This document shows, in pieces, positions 25,341-33,860 of a DNA stretch of 35,628 bases; the stretch's first letter is position 1, and every line of letters starts with the position of its first letter. A model generated the notes under the pieces. That model did no database searches. It saw only the letters and a program-made list of their open reading frames with translations, and had not been told where the DNA came from. Location of the stretch: contig JALVJO010000097.1 in the NCBI GenBank assembly GCA_027028245.1, positions 1 through 35,628 of the forward strand, read 5' to 3'. The stretch is from Deltaproteobacteria bacterium. GTDB taxonomy: Bacteria > Desulfobacterota > Dissulfuribacteria > Dissulfuribacterales > QOAL01. The position numbers and the translations under genes are program-made.

Positions 25341-25387
25341 CTACAATATATAGTTATCCCGTGCCTGAGTTTACATATATTTAGTGC
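25341..25387 (-). promoter_or_regulatory. Two NrdR-like boxes upstream of nrdJ
   Basis: Box 1 (25341-25356, core CAATATATAG) matches all ten core positions of the NrdR consensus acaCwAtATaTwGtgt. Box 2 (25372-25387, core ATATATTTAG) matches eight of ten. They are exactly 31 bp apart, the three-turn spacing known for NrdR operators. Box 1 overlaps a possible -10 (TATATT on the minus strand at 25350-25345). NrdR represses ribonucleotide reductase genes when dATP is high. Confidence 0.75.
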
Positions 25388-25514
25388 AGTTTTATAGAGA
25401 TGTCAAACCGTCCAGAATTACTTTCCCCGGAAGGAAGCATGGGGCAATGCCAATAAATACTTTAAAAAAATTCACCTGGAATTTATTATGCCTGATTCAG
25501 ACAAAATGATTACC

Positions 25515-25519
25515 GGAGG
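25515..25519 (+). promoter_or_regulatory. cysS ribosome site that decides the start
   Basis: GGAGG with a 4-nt gap to ATG 25524. The in-frame ATG at 25488 lacks such a site. Confidence 0.6.
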
Positions 25520-25523
25520 CAGC

Positions 25524-26996
25524 ATGACCCTGTTTATTTACAATACCATGAGCAGAAAAAAGGAAAAATTTGAGCCTCTGACACCGGGAAAGGTGGGCAT
25601 GTACGTGTGCGGCATCACTGCATATGACCGCTGCCATATCGGCCATGCAAGGTCTGCCGTAGTTTTCGATGCCGTGGTAAGGCACCTCAGGAGAACAGGC
25701 TTCAAGGTGACCTTTGTAAGGAATTTTACTGATATAGATGACAAGATTATAAACAGGGCCAGGGAGGAGGGCATAAGCACTGTTGAACTCGCCCAGAGGG
25801 AAATGGAACATTTTCACCATGACATGGAGGCCCTTGGGGTTCTCAAGGCAGATATCGAGCCCAGGGCTACAGAACATATCCCGGATATAATCGCCCTGAT
25901 TGAAACCCTGGTGGAGAAGGGCTTTGCCTATGAAGCCGAGGGAGATGTATATTTCTCCGTGCGGAAATTTCCCACCTACGGCGCACTTTCCAGGAGAAAC
26001 CTGGAAGAGCTGCGGTCAGGGGCAAGGATAAGACCCGGTGAAAAAAAGAAGGATCCGCTGGATTTTGCCCTTTGGAAGGCGGCAAAGCCGGGAGAGCCCA
26101 AGTGGAACAGTCCATGGGGACCTGGAAGACCAGGCTGGCACATAGAGTGTTCGGCAATGAGCATGAAATACCTGGGTCCCACCCTGGACATACACGGAGG
26201 AGGCCTGGATCTGGCGTTTCCGCACCATGAAAATGAAAGAGCACAGTCAGAGGCGGCCACCGGCAGGCAGTTTGTCAGGTACTGGATGCATAATGGATTT
26301 GTTACCATAAAGGGAGAAAAGATGTCCAAGTCCCTTGGCAATTTCATAACCATAAAGGACATCTTGTCGCACTTTCATCCAGAGGCCCTCCGGCTCTTTC
26401 TTCTTTCCAAACACTACAGAAGCCCCCTGGATTACTCTCCGGAGGCACTAAGAGAATCCACAGCTGCCCTTGACAGGTGTTACAAGGCATTGGCAGAGGC
26501 CCATCAGTTTGCCCGTGGACCGGTAAAGAAAAAGCGCCCCATACCCTCTGAGGCCGAAGAAGACCTGAAACTCATTTCAACCCTTGGTACCAGGGTTGAC
26601 GAAGCAATGGATGATGACTTCAACACGGCCCTTGCCCTGGGCCATGTATTTGACGCCGTCAGGGCACTTAACCGGGTACTTTCCATGGCAGCCAGGAAAC
26701 CTTCCGCTCTTTACAAGGATGGCCTTAAAACAGCCTGTACTGCCATAACAGGTGCAGTGGAAAGCCTCGGAATTCTAAAGGAGGTTCCGGAAAATTACCT
26801 GGAGGTGCGAAACAGGCAGGCCCTGGAAGCATCGGGTCTGACACTTGAAGAACTCAACATCCTGATACAGGAGAGAAACCAGTCCAGGAAGGACAAAGAC
26901 TGGGAAAGGGCCGATGAGATAAGGGACCAGCTTTCCAGAAAAGGCATAGTCCTCAAGGATACTCCGGAAGGGACCAGATGGTCTGCGCAACTTTAG
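25524..26996 (+). CDS. cysS: Cysteinyl-tRNA synthetase
   Basis: CysS attaches cysteine to tRNA-Cys. The class I motifs are CHIGHAR (HIGH) and KMSKSLGNF (KMSKS). Zinc ligands include C29 in YVCGITAYD, the C of WHIECSAMS and the H of HHENERAQSE. The C-terminal DALR domain (~350 onward) completes a normal 490-residue enzyme. I choose ATG 25524, where GGAGG (25515-25519) lies 4 nt upstream, over ATG 25488, which has no ribosome site and adds 12 non-family residues. It is divergent from nrdJ and ends 9 bp from the convergent RNA methyltransferase gene. Nothing unusual in the motifs. Confidence 0.97.
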   Translation: MTLFIYNTMSRKKEKFEPLTPGKVGMYVCGITAYDRCHIGHARSAVVFDAVVRHLRRTGFKVTFVRNFTDIDDKIINRAREEGISTVELAQREMEHFHHDMEALGVLKADIEPRATEHIPDIIALIETLVEKGFAYEAEGDVYFSVRKFPTYGALSRRNLEELRSGARIRPGEKKKDPLDFALWKAAKPGEPKWNSPWGPGRPGWHIECSAMSMKYLGPTLDIHGGGLDLAFPHHENERAQSEAATGRQFVRYWMHNGFVTIKGEKMSKSLGNFITIKDILSHFHPEALRLFLLSKHYRSPLDYSPEALRESTAALDRCYKALAEAHQFARGPVKKKRPIPSEAEEDLKLISTLGTRVDEAMDDDFNTALALGHVFDAVRALNRVLSMAARKPSALYKDGLKTACTAITGAVESLGILKEVPENYLEVRNRQALEASGLTLEELNILIQERNQSRKDKDWERADEIRDQLSRKGIVLKDTPEGTRWSAQL

Positions 26997-27005
26997 TAAA
27001 GGTAT

Positions 27006-28307
27006 TTACCTGTCAAGAAGGCTTACGCTTTCTATGTGGTAGGTCTGAGGGAACATATCAATCGGCCTGGTCTTTGACAGCCTGAAACCGCCGCTTGCAA
27101 GGATGTTGATATCCCTGGCCAGTGTCATGGGATCACAGGAGACATAGACTATGCTCTTCAGGCTGCTTTTGCAAAGCAGCCTGCATAGACCTGCAGCCCC
27201 AATCCTGGGGGGATCTATAACTGCGGTATCAAAGTTTCTGCCCTCCCCCGTGCCCTTTAGGTACCTTTCAGCATCTGAATGGATGATCTCAAGGCTTTGC
27301 GACCTCTCTCCAGGATTCCTTTCCAGGTTTTTCTTTGCAGCCTCAACTGCCTGCCTGTCAGATTCCACTGCCGTTACATGAAAACCCCTGGAAGCAAGTG
27401 GTATGGAAAAATTTCCAGACCCGCTGAAAAATTCAATGATGTTTTCCCCTCCAGCCTGCCGGCAGTAATCAACGACTTGTCTGACAAGTATATGATTCTG
27501 GAAAAGATTTGCCTGATAAAATGAACCCGCCGGTGAAAAAAGCCCCTTTTCCGCACCTGGCCCCCGGTAGAAACAAACCGGGCTTGAAATTTTGACTGCG
27601 CGCCTGCCGTGCCTTCCCCCAAGGACAGCAGAAAATCCAGCAAGGTCCAAGAACTTTTGAATCCTTTCAAGCTTGCTGCGCCCTGTGCCCTTGGGGAATA
27701 ATACCGCCCTTCCCGAATCATCAAGGCCGGTTTCAATAATGCAGTTTTTGAACATTTCTGAAGCCGGAAATCCCCTGCTTGTCAGCTGGTTGAGAAGTTT
27801 CAGAATCTCGTCCGCAGGCTGCACAAGTACCGGACAGCTGGAAAGGGGAACGACATCATGGCTTCCGGCCTTGAAAAATCCCCAGGAGGAAGAAGCTCCG
27901 GCCTGCTGCTGACCGGGTACAAGCCGTGCCCTGGCCCTCCAGGAGATCTCCCTTACAGACGGAACAATCGGACTGACAAGGGATGAATCAATACCAGTCT
28001 GCCTTGAAAGTATGGAGGAAAAGATCTCTTCCTTGAATCCTAACTGATTTTCATAGGGAATGTGCTGATAATGGCACCCTCCGCAATCCTTGAAACAGCT
28101 GCAAAAGGGCGCCTTTCTCAGTGGAGAAGGTTCCAGTATCTCAAGAAGTTCTGCCTCGCACCACCTGGCCTTTTCCCTGACCAGCCGGCATTCAGCCACC
28201 TCTCCCGGCAGGACAAAGGGGACAAAGACCACCTTGCCGCCAACCCGTCCGAGACCCCTTCCGCCGTATGCGAGGCCGTCTACATGAACTTGAAATCTTT
28301 TCCCCAA
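27006..28307 (-). CDS. RlmD/RumA-type 23S rRNA (uracil-5-)-methyltransferase
   Basis: A 433-residue SAM-dependent RNA methyltransferase. A TRAM domain (~1-55, VHVDGLAYGGRGLGRV) precedes a [4Fe-4S] site with C69-x5-C75-x2-C78 and fourth ligand C158, as in E. coli RlmD. The SAM motif is FFSGSGNFSIPLA, and the catalytic cysteine is C391 in YVSCDPMTLARDI. RlmD makes m5U1939 of 23S rRNA; other family members modify U747 (RlmC) or tRNA U54 (TrmA), and sequence alone does not fix the target, so no symbol is given. The start is TTG 28307, directly after the TAG of the upstream zinc-ribbon gene in the same frame; a GGAGG lies 14 nt upstream. It converges with cysS. Confidence 0.92.
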   Translation of the reverse strand: MGKRFQVHVDGLAYGGRGLGRVGGKVVFVPFVLPGEVAECRLVREKARWCEAELLEILEPSPLRKAPFCSCFKDCGGCHYQHIPYENQLGFKEEIFSSILSRQTGIDSSLVSPIVPSVREISWRARARLVPGQQQAGASSSWGFFKAGSHDVVPLSSCPVLVQPADEILKLLNQLTSRGFPASEMFKNCIIETGLDDSGRAVLFPKGTGRSKLERIQKFLDLAGFSAVLGGRHGRRAVKISSPVCFYRGPGAEKGLFSPAGSFYQANLFQNHILVRQVVDYCRQAGGENIIEFFSGSGNFSIPLASRGFHVTAVESDRQAVEAAKKNLERNPGERSQSLEIIHSDAERYLKGTGEGRNFDTAVIDPPRIGAAGLCRLLCKSSLKSIVYVSCDPMTLARDINILASGGFRLSKTRPIDMFPQTYHIESVSLLDR

Positions 28308-28640
28308 CTACCCGGCTATTTCCTCCAGGGCCTTTTGGAATTCTTCATCTTCAGCAGCCCGGATAAGCTCTGTCTCCTCTATCTCCACGGATTTGTCCTC
28401 CATATTCTCAGGAAGAAGATCTGAAACATCCACCTGGGATATGTCAGGGGCGCCTCCAGCCGTAGTTTCTCCTGAGACTGATCCTCCAGGAGACGTTTCC
28501 ACCTGCCTGAACCAGTTTACATCACCGTTGTCAGGAAGAAATTGCCCCAGCAGCTCTCTTTGCCGCTCCAGGGAGGCCCCGCACCTGCTGCAGGTTTCCA
28601 GCCAGTCAAAACTTATAAAACCGCATTTCTGACATCTCAT
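28308..28640 (-). CDS. Small zinc-ribbon protein with an acidic tail
   Basis: A 110-residue protein of unknown function. An N-terminal zinc ribbon has CQKC and CSRC pairs (CxxC-x14-CxxC) within the first 25 residues; the rest is low complexity and acidic (ENMEDKSVEIEETELIRAAEDEEFQKALEEIAG). I choose ATG 28640 because GGAG lies 6-7 nt upstream; the next ATG upstream (28652) has no site of its own. It is in the same frame as the methyltransferase gene, separated only by one TAG. Similar short zinc-ribbon ORFs are common in Desulfobacterota, without known function. Confidence 0.78.
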   Translation of the reverse strand: MRCQKCGFISFDWLETCSRCGASLERQRELLGQFLPDNGDVNWFRQVETSPGGSVSGETTAGGAPDISQVDVSDLLPENMEDKSVEIEETELIRAAEDEEFQKALEEIAG

Positions 28641-28791
28641 AATTAACTCCATTCAGCAAAATTGAAAAGATAATGGCAATAGTTTATTCTCAATAGGGAA
28701 CTTCGTTCCTGCAGGCCCGTATTTGCAGCCTTGTTTCAAAAAGATGAGGCGTAATTGACCCTTTTGGTCATCCCGTTAAAAGCTTTTCAGG

Positions 28792-28797
28792 TATAAT
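28792..28797 (+). promoter_or_regulatory. -10-like TATAAT three bases before a lipoprotein start
   Basis: A perfect TATAAT (28792-28797) ends three bases before ATG 28801. No matching -35 at 16-18 nt was found, and no ribosome site is visible. If it is used, the transcript would be nearly leaderless. Confidence 0.3.
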
Positions 28798-28800
28798 TTC

Positions 28801-29145
28801 ATGAAACACGCACTAAAGACAAATCTTCTTCTATTTCTTATCGGACTTTTTGCCCTGAACCTTTGTTCATGCGCATCAAAAGAGCCCCATCTTGCCATTG
28901 ATGCCTCAGTAATAAGCAAGGGACAGACCAAACTTGAAGTAAAAAATTTGGTCGGCGAGCCTGATTACATAACCAATAACAAGCAGGGCGAAGAGGAGTG
29001 GTATTATTACAACGACATAACGCCATTTTGGCGCAAGATATGGATTATAGGAAGATTTTTCGGTCCCAAAAAGGTCGAATCCATACAGGTTACCTTCTAT
29101 CATGACCATGTCTCAAAGGTGATTTATTATGTCACAGAAAAATGA
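28801..29145 (+). CDS. BamE/SmpA-like small lipoprotein
   Basis: A 114-residue protein with a type II signal peptide ending in a lipobox (LNLCSC, lipidated Cys22 or Cys24). The mature part resembles SmpA/OmlA (BamE): [20 protein letters not shown] followed by EEWYYYN. BamE assists outer-membrane protein insertion by the BAM complex; the match is at fold level and this protein may have another role. No other bam gene is close. The ATG at 28801 has no ribosome site and sits just after a TATAAT. The 3' end overlaps pcm by 17 nt, so they are co-transcribed. The downstream stop is TGA. Confidence 0.75.
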   Translation: MKHALKTNLLLFLIGLFALNLCSCASKEPHLAIDASVISKGQTKLEVKNLVGEPDYITNNKQGEEEWYYYNDITPFWRKIWIIGRFFGPKKVESIQVTFYHDHVSKVIYYVTEK

Positions 29146-29785
29146 CCATTTCCGCATAGCCAGAGAAAGAATGGTGGAATCCCAGATTGCAGCCCGTGGG
29201 ATCCGCGACCAGAGACTTCTTGAAGCCATGAAGAAGGTGCCAAGGCATCTGTTCGTGGATGAGGCCCTTTGGGATCAGGCCTATGGGGATTTCCCGCTTC
29301 CAATCGGGCAGGGCCAGACTATCTCCCAGCCCTACATAGTTGCCAGAATGACCCAGGAACTCGGACTCAAGGGGCACGAGAAAGTCCTGGAGATAGGTAC
29401 CGGCTCGGGCTACCAGACCGCCATCCTTGCAGAGCTTGCAGACAAGGTCTACAGCGTGGAGAGGATTCCCGGCCTTCTGCCAAGGGCCAAAAAGGTCCTG
29501 GACCAGCTCGGTTACCACAACGTGCTCATCAAGCTGGATGACGGTACCTGGGGATGGAAGGAGCACGCTCCCTTTGACGCCATAATCGTAACAGCCGGCA
29601 CTCCTGTTATACCAGAGCCCCTCCTTGAACAGCTCAAGGATCCCGGTGTCATGGTAGTTCCAGTGGGGGACGAGTATTCCCAGACACTGACCCGCATAAC
29701 AAAGAAGGATGGGAAAATAGAGACTACCTACCTGGAGGGAGTAAGATTCGTCAAGCTCATCGGAGACCATGGATGGCGGGCATAA
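29129..29785 (+). CDS. pcm: Protein-L-isoaspartate O-methyltransferase
   Basis: Pcm methylates isoaspartyl residues in aged proteins so that they can be repaired. The SAM-binding motif I is [13 protein letters not shown] (86-98). Conserved family segments are [44 protein letters not shown] and [15 protein letters not shown]. The length (218) is normal (E. coli 208). It overlaps the lipoprotein gene by 17 nt and the next gene by 13 nt, indicating coupled translation. In gammaproteobacteria pcm neighbours nlpD and rpoS; here it is with a BamE-like gene instead. Confidence 0.95.
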   Translation: MSQKNDHFRIARERMVESQIAARGIRDQRLLEAMKKVPRHLFVDEALWDQAYGDFPLPIGQGQTISQPYIVARMTQELGLKGHEKVLEIGTGSGYQTAILAELADKVYSVERIPGLLPRAKKVLDQLGYHNVLIKLDDGTWGWKEHAPFDAIIVTAGTPVIPEPLLEQLKDPGVMVVPVGDEYSQTLTRITKKDGKIETTYLEGVRFVKLIGDHGWRA

Positions 29786-30393
29786 CACAGGCTGCGGCAT
29801 TTGTGCCCTCCCTCCTGAGACGCAGTTACGACTGGATAATTTCCTGGGCTGGAAGAAAAAATGCCGGCTACTTCCTTTTTTTCCTGGCACTGGCTGAGGC
29901 CTCTTTTTTCCCCATTCCCCCGGACGTGCTCCTTATTGCTCTTGGGCTTGCGGTCCCGCAAAAATCCATCCGCTGGGCAGGCATATGCCTGGCAGGCTCT
30001 GTAATCGGCGGCATAATCGGATACGGTCTCGGATACTATTTTATGGCTGTAATAGGTGACAGAATACTGGAATTCTACCATCTGCTTGATAAATACGCAG
30101 AGGTTCAGGCATTATACCAGAAATATGATGCATGGGCCGTTGCGGCTGGAGGATTTACCCCCCTGCCCTATAAGCTTTTTACCATCACTGCAGGTGCCTT
30201 CCGGATAGATTTTGTCACCTTCATCCTGGCATCTGTCATCTCAAGGGGGCTCAGGTTTTACCTGGTGGCGGCCACCATCTATTTTTTCGGACCCAGGGTA
30301 CGCTACTTCCTTGAGCATTATTTCAACCTTTTTACCATTATCTTCGCTCTACTGCTGATAGGAGGCTATTTCCTGATAAAATGGATTTTCTAG
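29773..30393 (+). CDS. YqaA/DedA-type membrane protein
   Basis: A 206-residue protein with about four to five membrane helices. [19 protein letters not shown] is the SNARE-associated/DedA (VTT) motif with its helix-breaking prolines, and [20 protein letters not shown] is the second conserved re-entrant segment. DedA proteins have been linked to lipid flipping (undecaprenyl phosphate in some) and proton-motive-force maintenance; YqaA itself is uncharacterised. It overlaps pcm by 13 nt and the following gene by 13 nt. The start ATG 29773 gives a short extra N-terminus before the first helix. Confidence 0.85.
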   Translation: MAGITQAAAFVPSLLRRSYDWIISWAGRKNAGYFLFFLALAEASFFPIPPDVLLIALGLAVPQKSIRWAGICLAGSVIGGIIGYGLGYYFMAVIGDRILEFYHLLDKYAEVQALYQKYDAWAVAAGGFTPLPYKLFTITAGAFRIDFVTFILASVISRGLRFYLVAATIYFFGPRVRYFLEHYFNLFTIIFALLLIGGYFLIKWIF

Positions 30394-30842
30394 GAAGAAG
30401 AATAGGTATCATAGGGGCAGGGCTCTGCAACGATGAAATATATCAAACAGCCAGGACTGTGGGCTCACTTGTAGCCGCCAGGGGAGGTCTCCTCTACTGC
30501 GGCGGCCTCGGCGGAGTAATGGAGGCGGCCTGCCGGGGAGCAAGAGAAGCCGGAGGAAATACAGTCGGCATCCTGCCCGGCTCCAAGGCCTCTGATGCAA
30601 ATAAGTTTGTCACGATTCCTGTGGTAACGGGCATGAGTCATGCCAGAAACGTGGTCCTGGTGAGATCATGCGAGGCCCTGATAGCCATATCCGGCTCTCA
30701 TGGCACCCTTTCGGAGATAGCCCTGGGACTTAAGATGTGGAAGCCTGTAATCGGCCTGGAAACCTGGCCGGGGATCCGGGACGTCCACTACGTGGAAACA
30801 CCTGAAGAGGCGGTAGAAAAGGCATTCAGCCTCCTGCCCTGA
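30381..30842 (+). CDS. SLOG-fold TIGR00725 family protein
   Basis: A 153-residue Rossmann-like protein related to the LOG/lysine decarboxylase-like superfamily. GGLGGVMEAACRGA (41-54) is the nucleotide-binding PGGxGTxxE-type loop of this group, and GSHGTLSEIALGLKMWKPVIGL (105 onward) the second motif. LOG enzymes remove ribose monophosphate from cytokinin nucleotides, and other members bind nucleotides or signals; this subfamily is unassigned. It overlaps the upstream DedA-type gene by 13 nt, completing a four-gene chain. There is no stem-loop immediately downstream, but an inverted repeat lies 60 bp after its end. Confidence 0.85.
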   Translation: MDFLGRRIGIIGAGLCNDEIYQTARTVGSLVAARGGLLYCGGLGGVMEAACRGAREAGGNTVGILPGSKASDANKFVTIPVVTGMSHARNVVLVRSCEALIAISGSHGTLSEIALGLKMWKPVIGLETWPGIRDVHYVETPEEAVEKAFSLLP

Positions 30843-30900
30843 ACCTGGATCTGCTCTTGAATCTTCCCTGTGGGAGGAAACCGCCAAACGGACTTCTTCC

Positions 30901-31018
30901 AAATCGGCCTTTTTCCCATTAAGTATTATTCGGATCATTTCGAACCGGTACTATCTTTCAGTTGAATTAACCCATGGTCCCGCGCACATGTCATGGAGAT
31001 GATAAGAAAGGCCGATTT
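30901..31018. repeat. 12-bp inverted repeat in the convergent intergenic region
   Basis: AAATCGGCCTTT (30901-30912) has its exact reverse complement AAAGGCCGATTT (31007-31018), 94 nt apart. The interior has no ORF. The second arm is followed by T residues, so it could end transcription from the left, or be the ends of a small miniature element. Function unproven. Confidence 0.45.
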
Positions 31019-31081
31019 TTTAAGGTGCACGGAACTTTTTGAAGGCATGGGTTGACTTTACCATTGCCCCGGGGAAGGAGA

Positions 31082-33082
31082 CTAAAAATGCGCCCAGTAG
31101 AAGCGCAGTATATTTTCCCTGGGTCTGGCCTCCTTGACCTTCACTTCTATTTCCTGGTCAGGCCTTATCTCCATTCCGGGAAGAACGGGCAGATCAAAGG
31201 TCGTCAGGGTATCCTGAAGGACAGCTGTAAGCCTTCTCTGCCCGACTTCAATTACCCATGCCTTGAGCACTTCCTGTTTCCTGCCTGCAAAGTATTTTAT
31301 CAGCCAGTAGCGCACTGTACCCTGATTGATCTGGGAAGCAGTGGCAAGTCCCTGCTTCAAAACGGGCAAAAGTGCCTCTATATCCTGTCTGGTGTGGAGG
31401 GGCTTTGCCCTTAGCAGAAAGGAGGATATCTGCTGCTGGACTATGAGATCCAGGGCCCGCCTCAGGGGAGACGTCACTGTGGTGTATGCCTGAAGTCCCA
31501 GGCCGGAATGGGGTTCAGGTTCTGTGCCCAGAAAGCCCCTGCTGATGAGCCGCCTCTGCCTGATGTTGGGAAGCAGTGCCGTTTCATTGCCGTTTATGAT
31601 GCTGTCCCTGGGTGGGGGTTGGCTCCTGAAAAGTCCCGGGATATTGTTTTCAATCAGAAACTCGGCTGCAACCTGGTTTGCGAGTATCATGGACTCTGCC
31701 ACCAGAAACCTGGCTGGGCCAGGGGTTACAAGGTTGACAAATACCTGCCCCTTGGAATCCACTGAAATATTGAGTTCTGGAATGGGCAGGGGAAGGGCCC
31801 CGCGGGAAACCCTGTATTTGAGCCTGGCCCGGCAGATGTTGTACAGCTCGTACCAGCGTTCCCTTAGATCAATGGCAGCATCTACGTCCTGGTAACTGAG
31901 CCTCTTGGATACCCTTATAATACTTGGAATAATCTGGGTGGCCTGAATCTGCCCGCTGTCATCCACTGTGACCAGGAAGGAGACAGCCCTCCTGAGTTCT
32001 CCCTGGTGCAGGCTCCAGGCCTCGTGGGAAAGTATTTCCGGCAGCATGGGGATCTGACATTCGGGCAGGTAGATGGTAGTGGCCTTGGAAACGGCCTTTT
32101 CAAAAAGGGGGGTACCTGGTTTTACCTGGAGCCCAATGTCGGTTATGTGGATGCCTATTTCATAACCGGTGGGTATCTTCTCGAAACTTATGGCATCGTC
32201 GAGATCCCTGCTCTCTGTGCTGTCTATGGTATAGACCTCCAGGTCTGTAAGATCCTCCCTGCCTTCACTGAATAGGTCCTCGTGTCTGGTATGGACAAGC
32301 CCTTCGGCCTGCTCCATCACCTGAGGAGGGAAATCGGTTTCCACCTCATTTCTCAGGATTTCCAGGTTTTCGTCTTCGGCCCAGACGCCGGCCTTCACAA
32401 GGGTATCGAACAGGGAAACCTTGCCGGCAATACCGGCCTGTCTGAAAAGAACGTTTACTTCCTGGTAGAATCTGGATTCATCCCCTTTCAGACAGACGTC
32501 CTTTATGGCATCTATCCAGTACTGCCTGTCCTGTTCAGCCACATCCAGGTTTTCCAGGTCGTCCTGCCAGAGGCTTTCCAGCCATCTCCCGCCGGCAACC
32601 AGCTTCTTGAGCCTTTCCGCTTCCCTGGCCCTCTGTTCCAGGAGTCTTTCCACCACAAGCCGAGGCATGACATGTATAGAACCGTCACGAAACTTAAAAT
32701 ATGTATGATCGTCGATGACCGCCCGGATAACAGCTGCTTCGTGGTCAGGAGTGATCTCTTCGCTGAAGGCAAGCCCTGCCAAATCGGAAGGGGACCAGAC
32801 CTCCTGTTCATCAAGAGTCAGCTCCCAAAGTTCCGGTATGTCTATCCTGGATTCCAGTTCACTGCGCCTGGCACTGATGCGTTTGAGCTCTTTAAGGGCC
32901 TCCTGGCGGGTTGTTGCGACCTTTTGGCTTGAGATGTGGATGAAACGGTTCCTGGAGATGTTGACTTCTTTGCCTTTTTCAGTAAGGCAGTGGTACCGCG
33001 AGTTCTTCCTGGCTAGCACCACTGATGTCAGAAACCGCTGATTCTCTAAGAATTCTACTACCTGGCCGCACGTCAGCTCCAT
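31082..33082 (-). CDS. RNase II/R-family exoribonuclease (RNB domain)
   Basis: A 666-residue RNB-domain enzyme. The magnesium site is D287-x5-D293-x-D295-D296 (DSTESRDLDDA), as in E. coli RNase II (D201, D207, D209, D210). The catalytic domain continues through YEIGIHITDI, TTIYLPECQIPMLPEILSHEAWSL and SPLRRALDLIVQQQI. The N-terminus (~1-130) lacks the clear cold-shock domains of RNase R, and the C-terminal S1 domain is short or degenerate. It degrades single-stranded RNA 3' to 5'. The length is near RNase II. It follows the lipoprotein gene at 33101 by 18 nt, likely one unit with it. Confidence 0.9.
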   Translation of the reverse strand: MELTCGQVVEFLENQRFLTSVVLARKNSRYHCLTEKGKEVNISRNRFIHISSQKVATTRQEALKELKRISARRSELESRIDIPELWELTLDEQEVWSPSDLAGLAFSEEITPDHEAAVIRAVIDDHTYFKFRDGSIHVMPRLVVERLLEQRAREAERLKKLVAGGRWLESLWQDDLENLDVAEQDRQYWIDAIKDVCLKGDESRFYQEVNVLFRQAGIAGKVSLFDTLVKAGVWAEDENLEILRNEVETDFPPQVMEQAEGLVHTRHEDLFSEGREDLTDLEVYTIDSTESRDLDDAISFEKIPTGYEIGIHITDIGLQVKPGTPLFEKAVSKATTIYLPECQIPMLPEILSHEAWSLHQGELRRAVSFLVTVDDSGQIQATQIIPSIIRVSKRLSYQDVDAAIDLRERWYELYNICRARLKYRVSRGALPLPIPELNISVDSKGQVFVNLVTPGPARFLVAESMILANQVAAEFLIENNIPGLFRSQPPPRDSIINGNETALLPNIRQRRLISRGFLGTEPEPHSGLGLQAYTTVTSPLRRALDLIVQQQISSFLLRAKPLHTRQDIEALLPVLKQGLATASQINQGTVRYWLIKYFAGRKQEVLKAWVIEVGQRRLTAVLQDTLTTFDLPVLPGMEIRPDQEIEVKVKEARPRENILRFYWAHF

Positions 33083-33100
33083 AAGAACAGATTACTCCCT

Positions 33101-33781
33101 TCAGGGAAGTATCTTTTCAAGTTCCTGAACCGCCTGTTCCAGCCCGTATGCAGCAAGTTCCTCTGCCGTTACCCATCTCATGCCCTGTTTTTTATAAAAC
33201 CGCCAGTTCAAGAGGTTTGATGTCAGTGCTTCCTGTGTCTGGTCAAAGCTGTAACGCCAGAGCACTGCACCATCTGCAACCCTGACCAGGATCAGGGAAA
33301 ATGCCACAGAGGCCGGGGTCTTAACAGCGTAGGGGCTTCCTATTCGCTCCCGAAACCTGTACAGCTTGCCGTACAGTATGGCATCCGCATTGAGGTCCTT
33401 TCCGAAAGACCTTAGTATCCTCAATTCAGACGACTTGACGTTTTTCTGGAGAATGGAATTCAGGAGCCCGAGACACTGGCCCTGACTTACCTCCTTGAAC
33501 CTTGGGTCTTTCAGGACCAGGGAATAAAGAATCCGGGTAACCCTGTCCGCTGCTTCCGGGGTGACATAATAGCTGGTGACAGAAGATTCGCCGCTGATGT
33601 TGCAGGTAGGTCTTTCAGAGGCAGGCTTGGAACTTGCCCTGTCCATGGGCAGGACTGCTATCTTGTTGAGGCGGGGAAGCTTTGTCAGCTCCTTTCCGCC
33701 CCCTATCATTGAGCAGCCTGCACAAAGCATTACTGCCATTGTCAGAACAAACAATACCTGTATTTTTTCTGGCTTTTCCAT
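33101..33781 (-). CDS. Lipoprotein with a TolB/LpoB-like fold pattern
   Basis: A 226-residue lipoprotein: a signal peptide of ~22 residues ends in the lipobox LCAGC. The mature part reads KIAVLPMDRASS and DADAILYGKLYRFRER, then SLILVRVADGAVLWRYSFDQTQEALTSN, an alternating beta-alpha pattern as in LpoB, CsgG or TolB-like peptide-binding lipoproteins. I choose ATG 33781 (AGAGGAG just upstream) over TTG 33784. Location would be the outer membrane, periplasmic face. It precedes the RNase gene by 18 nt and follows hisB by ~79 nt. No function assigned; the fold assignment is by pattern only. Confidence 0.72.
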   Translation of the reverse strand: MEKPEKIQVLFVLTMAVMLCAGCSMIGGGKELTKLPRLNKIAVLPMDRASSKPASERPTCNISGESSVTSYYVTPEAADRVTRILYSLVLKDPRFKEVSQGQCLGLLNSILQKNVKSSELRILRSFGKDLNADAILYGKLYRFRERIGSPYAVKTPASVAFSLILVRVADGAVLWRYSFDQTQEALTSNLLNWRFYKKQGMRWVTAEELAAYGLEQAVQELEKILP

Positions 33782-33860
33782 CAACTCCTCTGACTATTCC
33801 AGCGGCACAAATCTTGATCTTCAAGCAGAAAGGGCCTGAACAGACAGCAAGCCTTTAAAA

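Noticed and set aside
25281-25523. Cobalamin riboswitch upstream of the B12-dependent reductase gene
   Set aside because: No B12-box-like sequence or long conserved leader is visible; the NrdR-like boxes explain the region better.
29132-29890. 252-codon ORF opposite pcm
   Set aside because: Shadow of pcm; pcm has all its motifs on the other strand.
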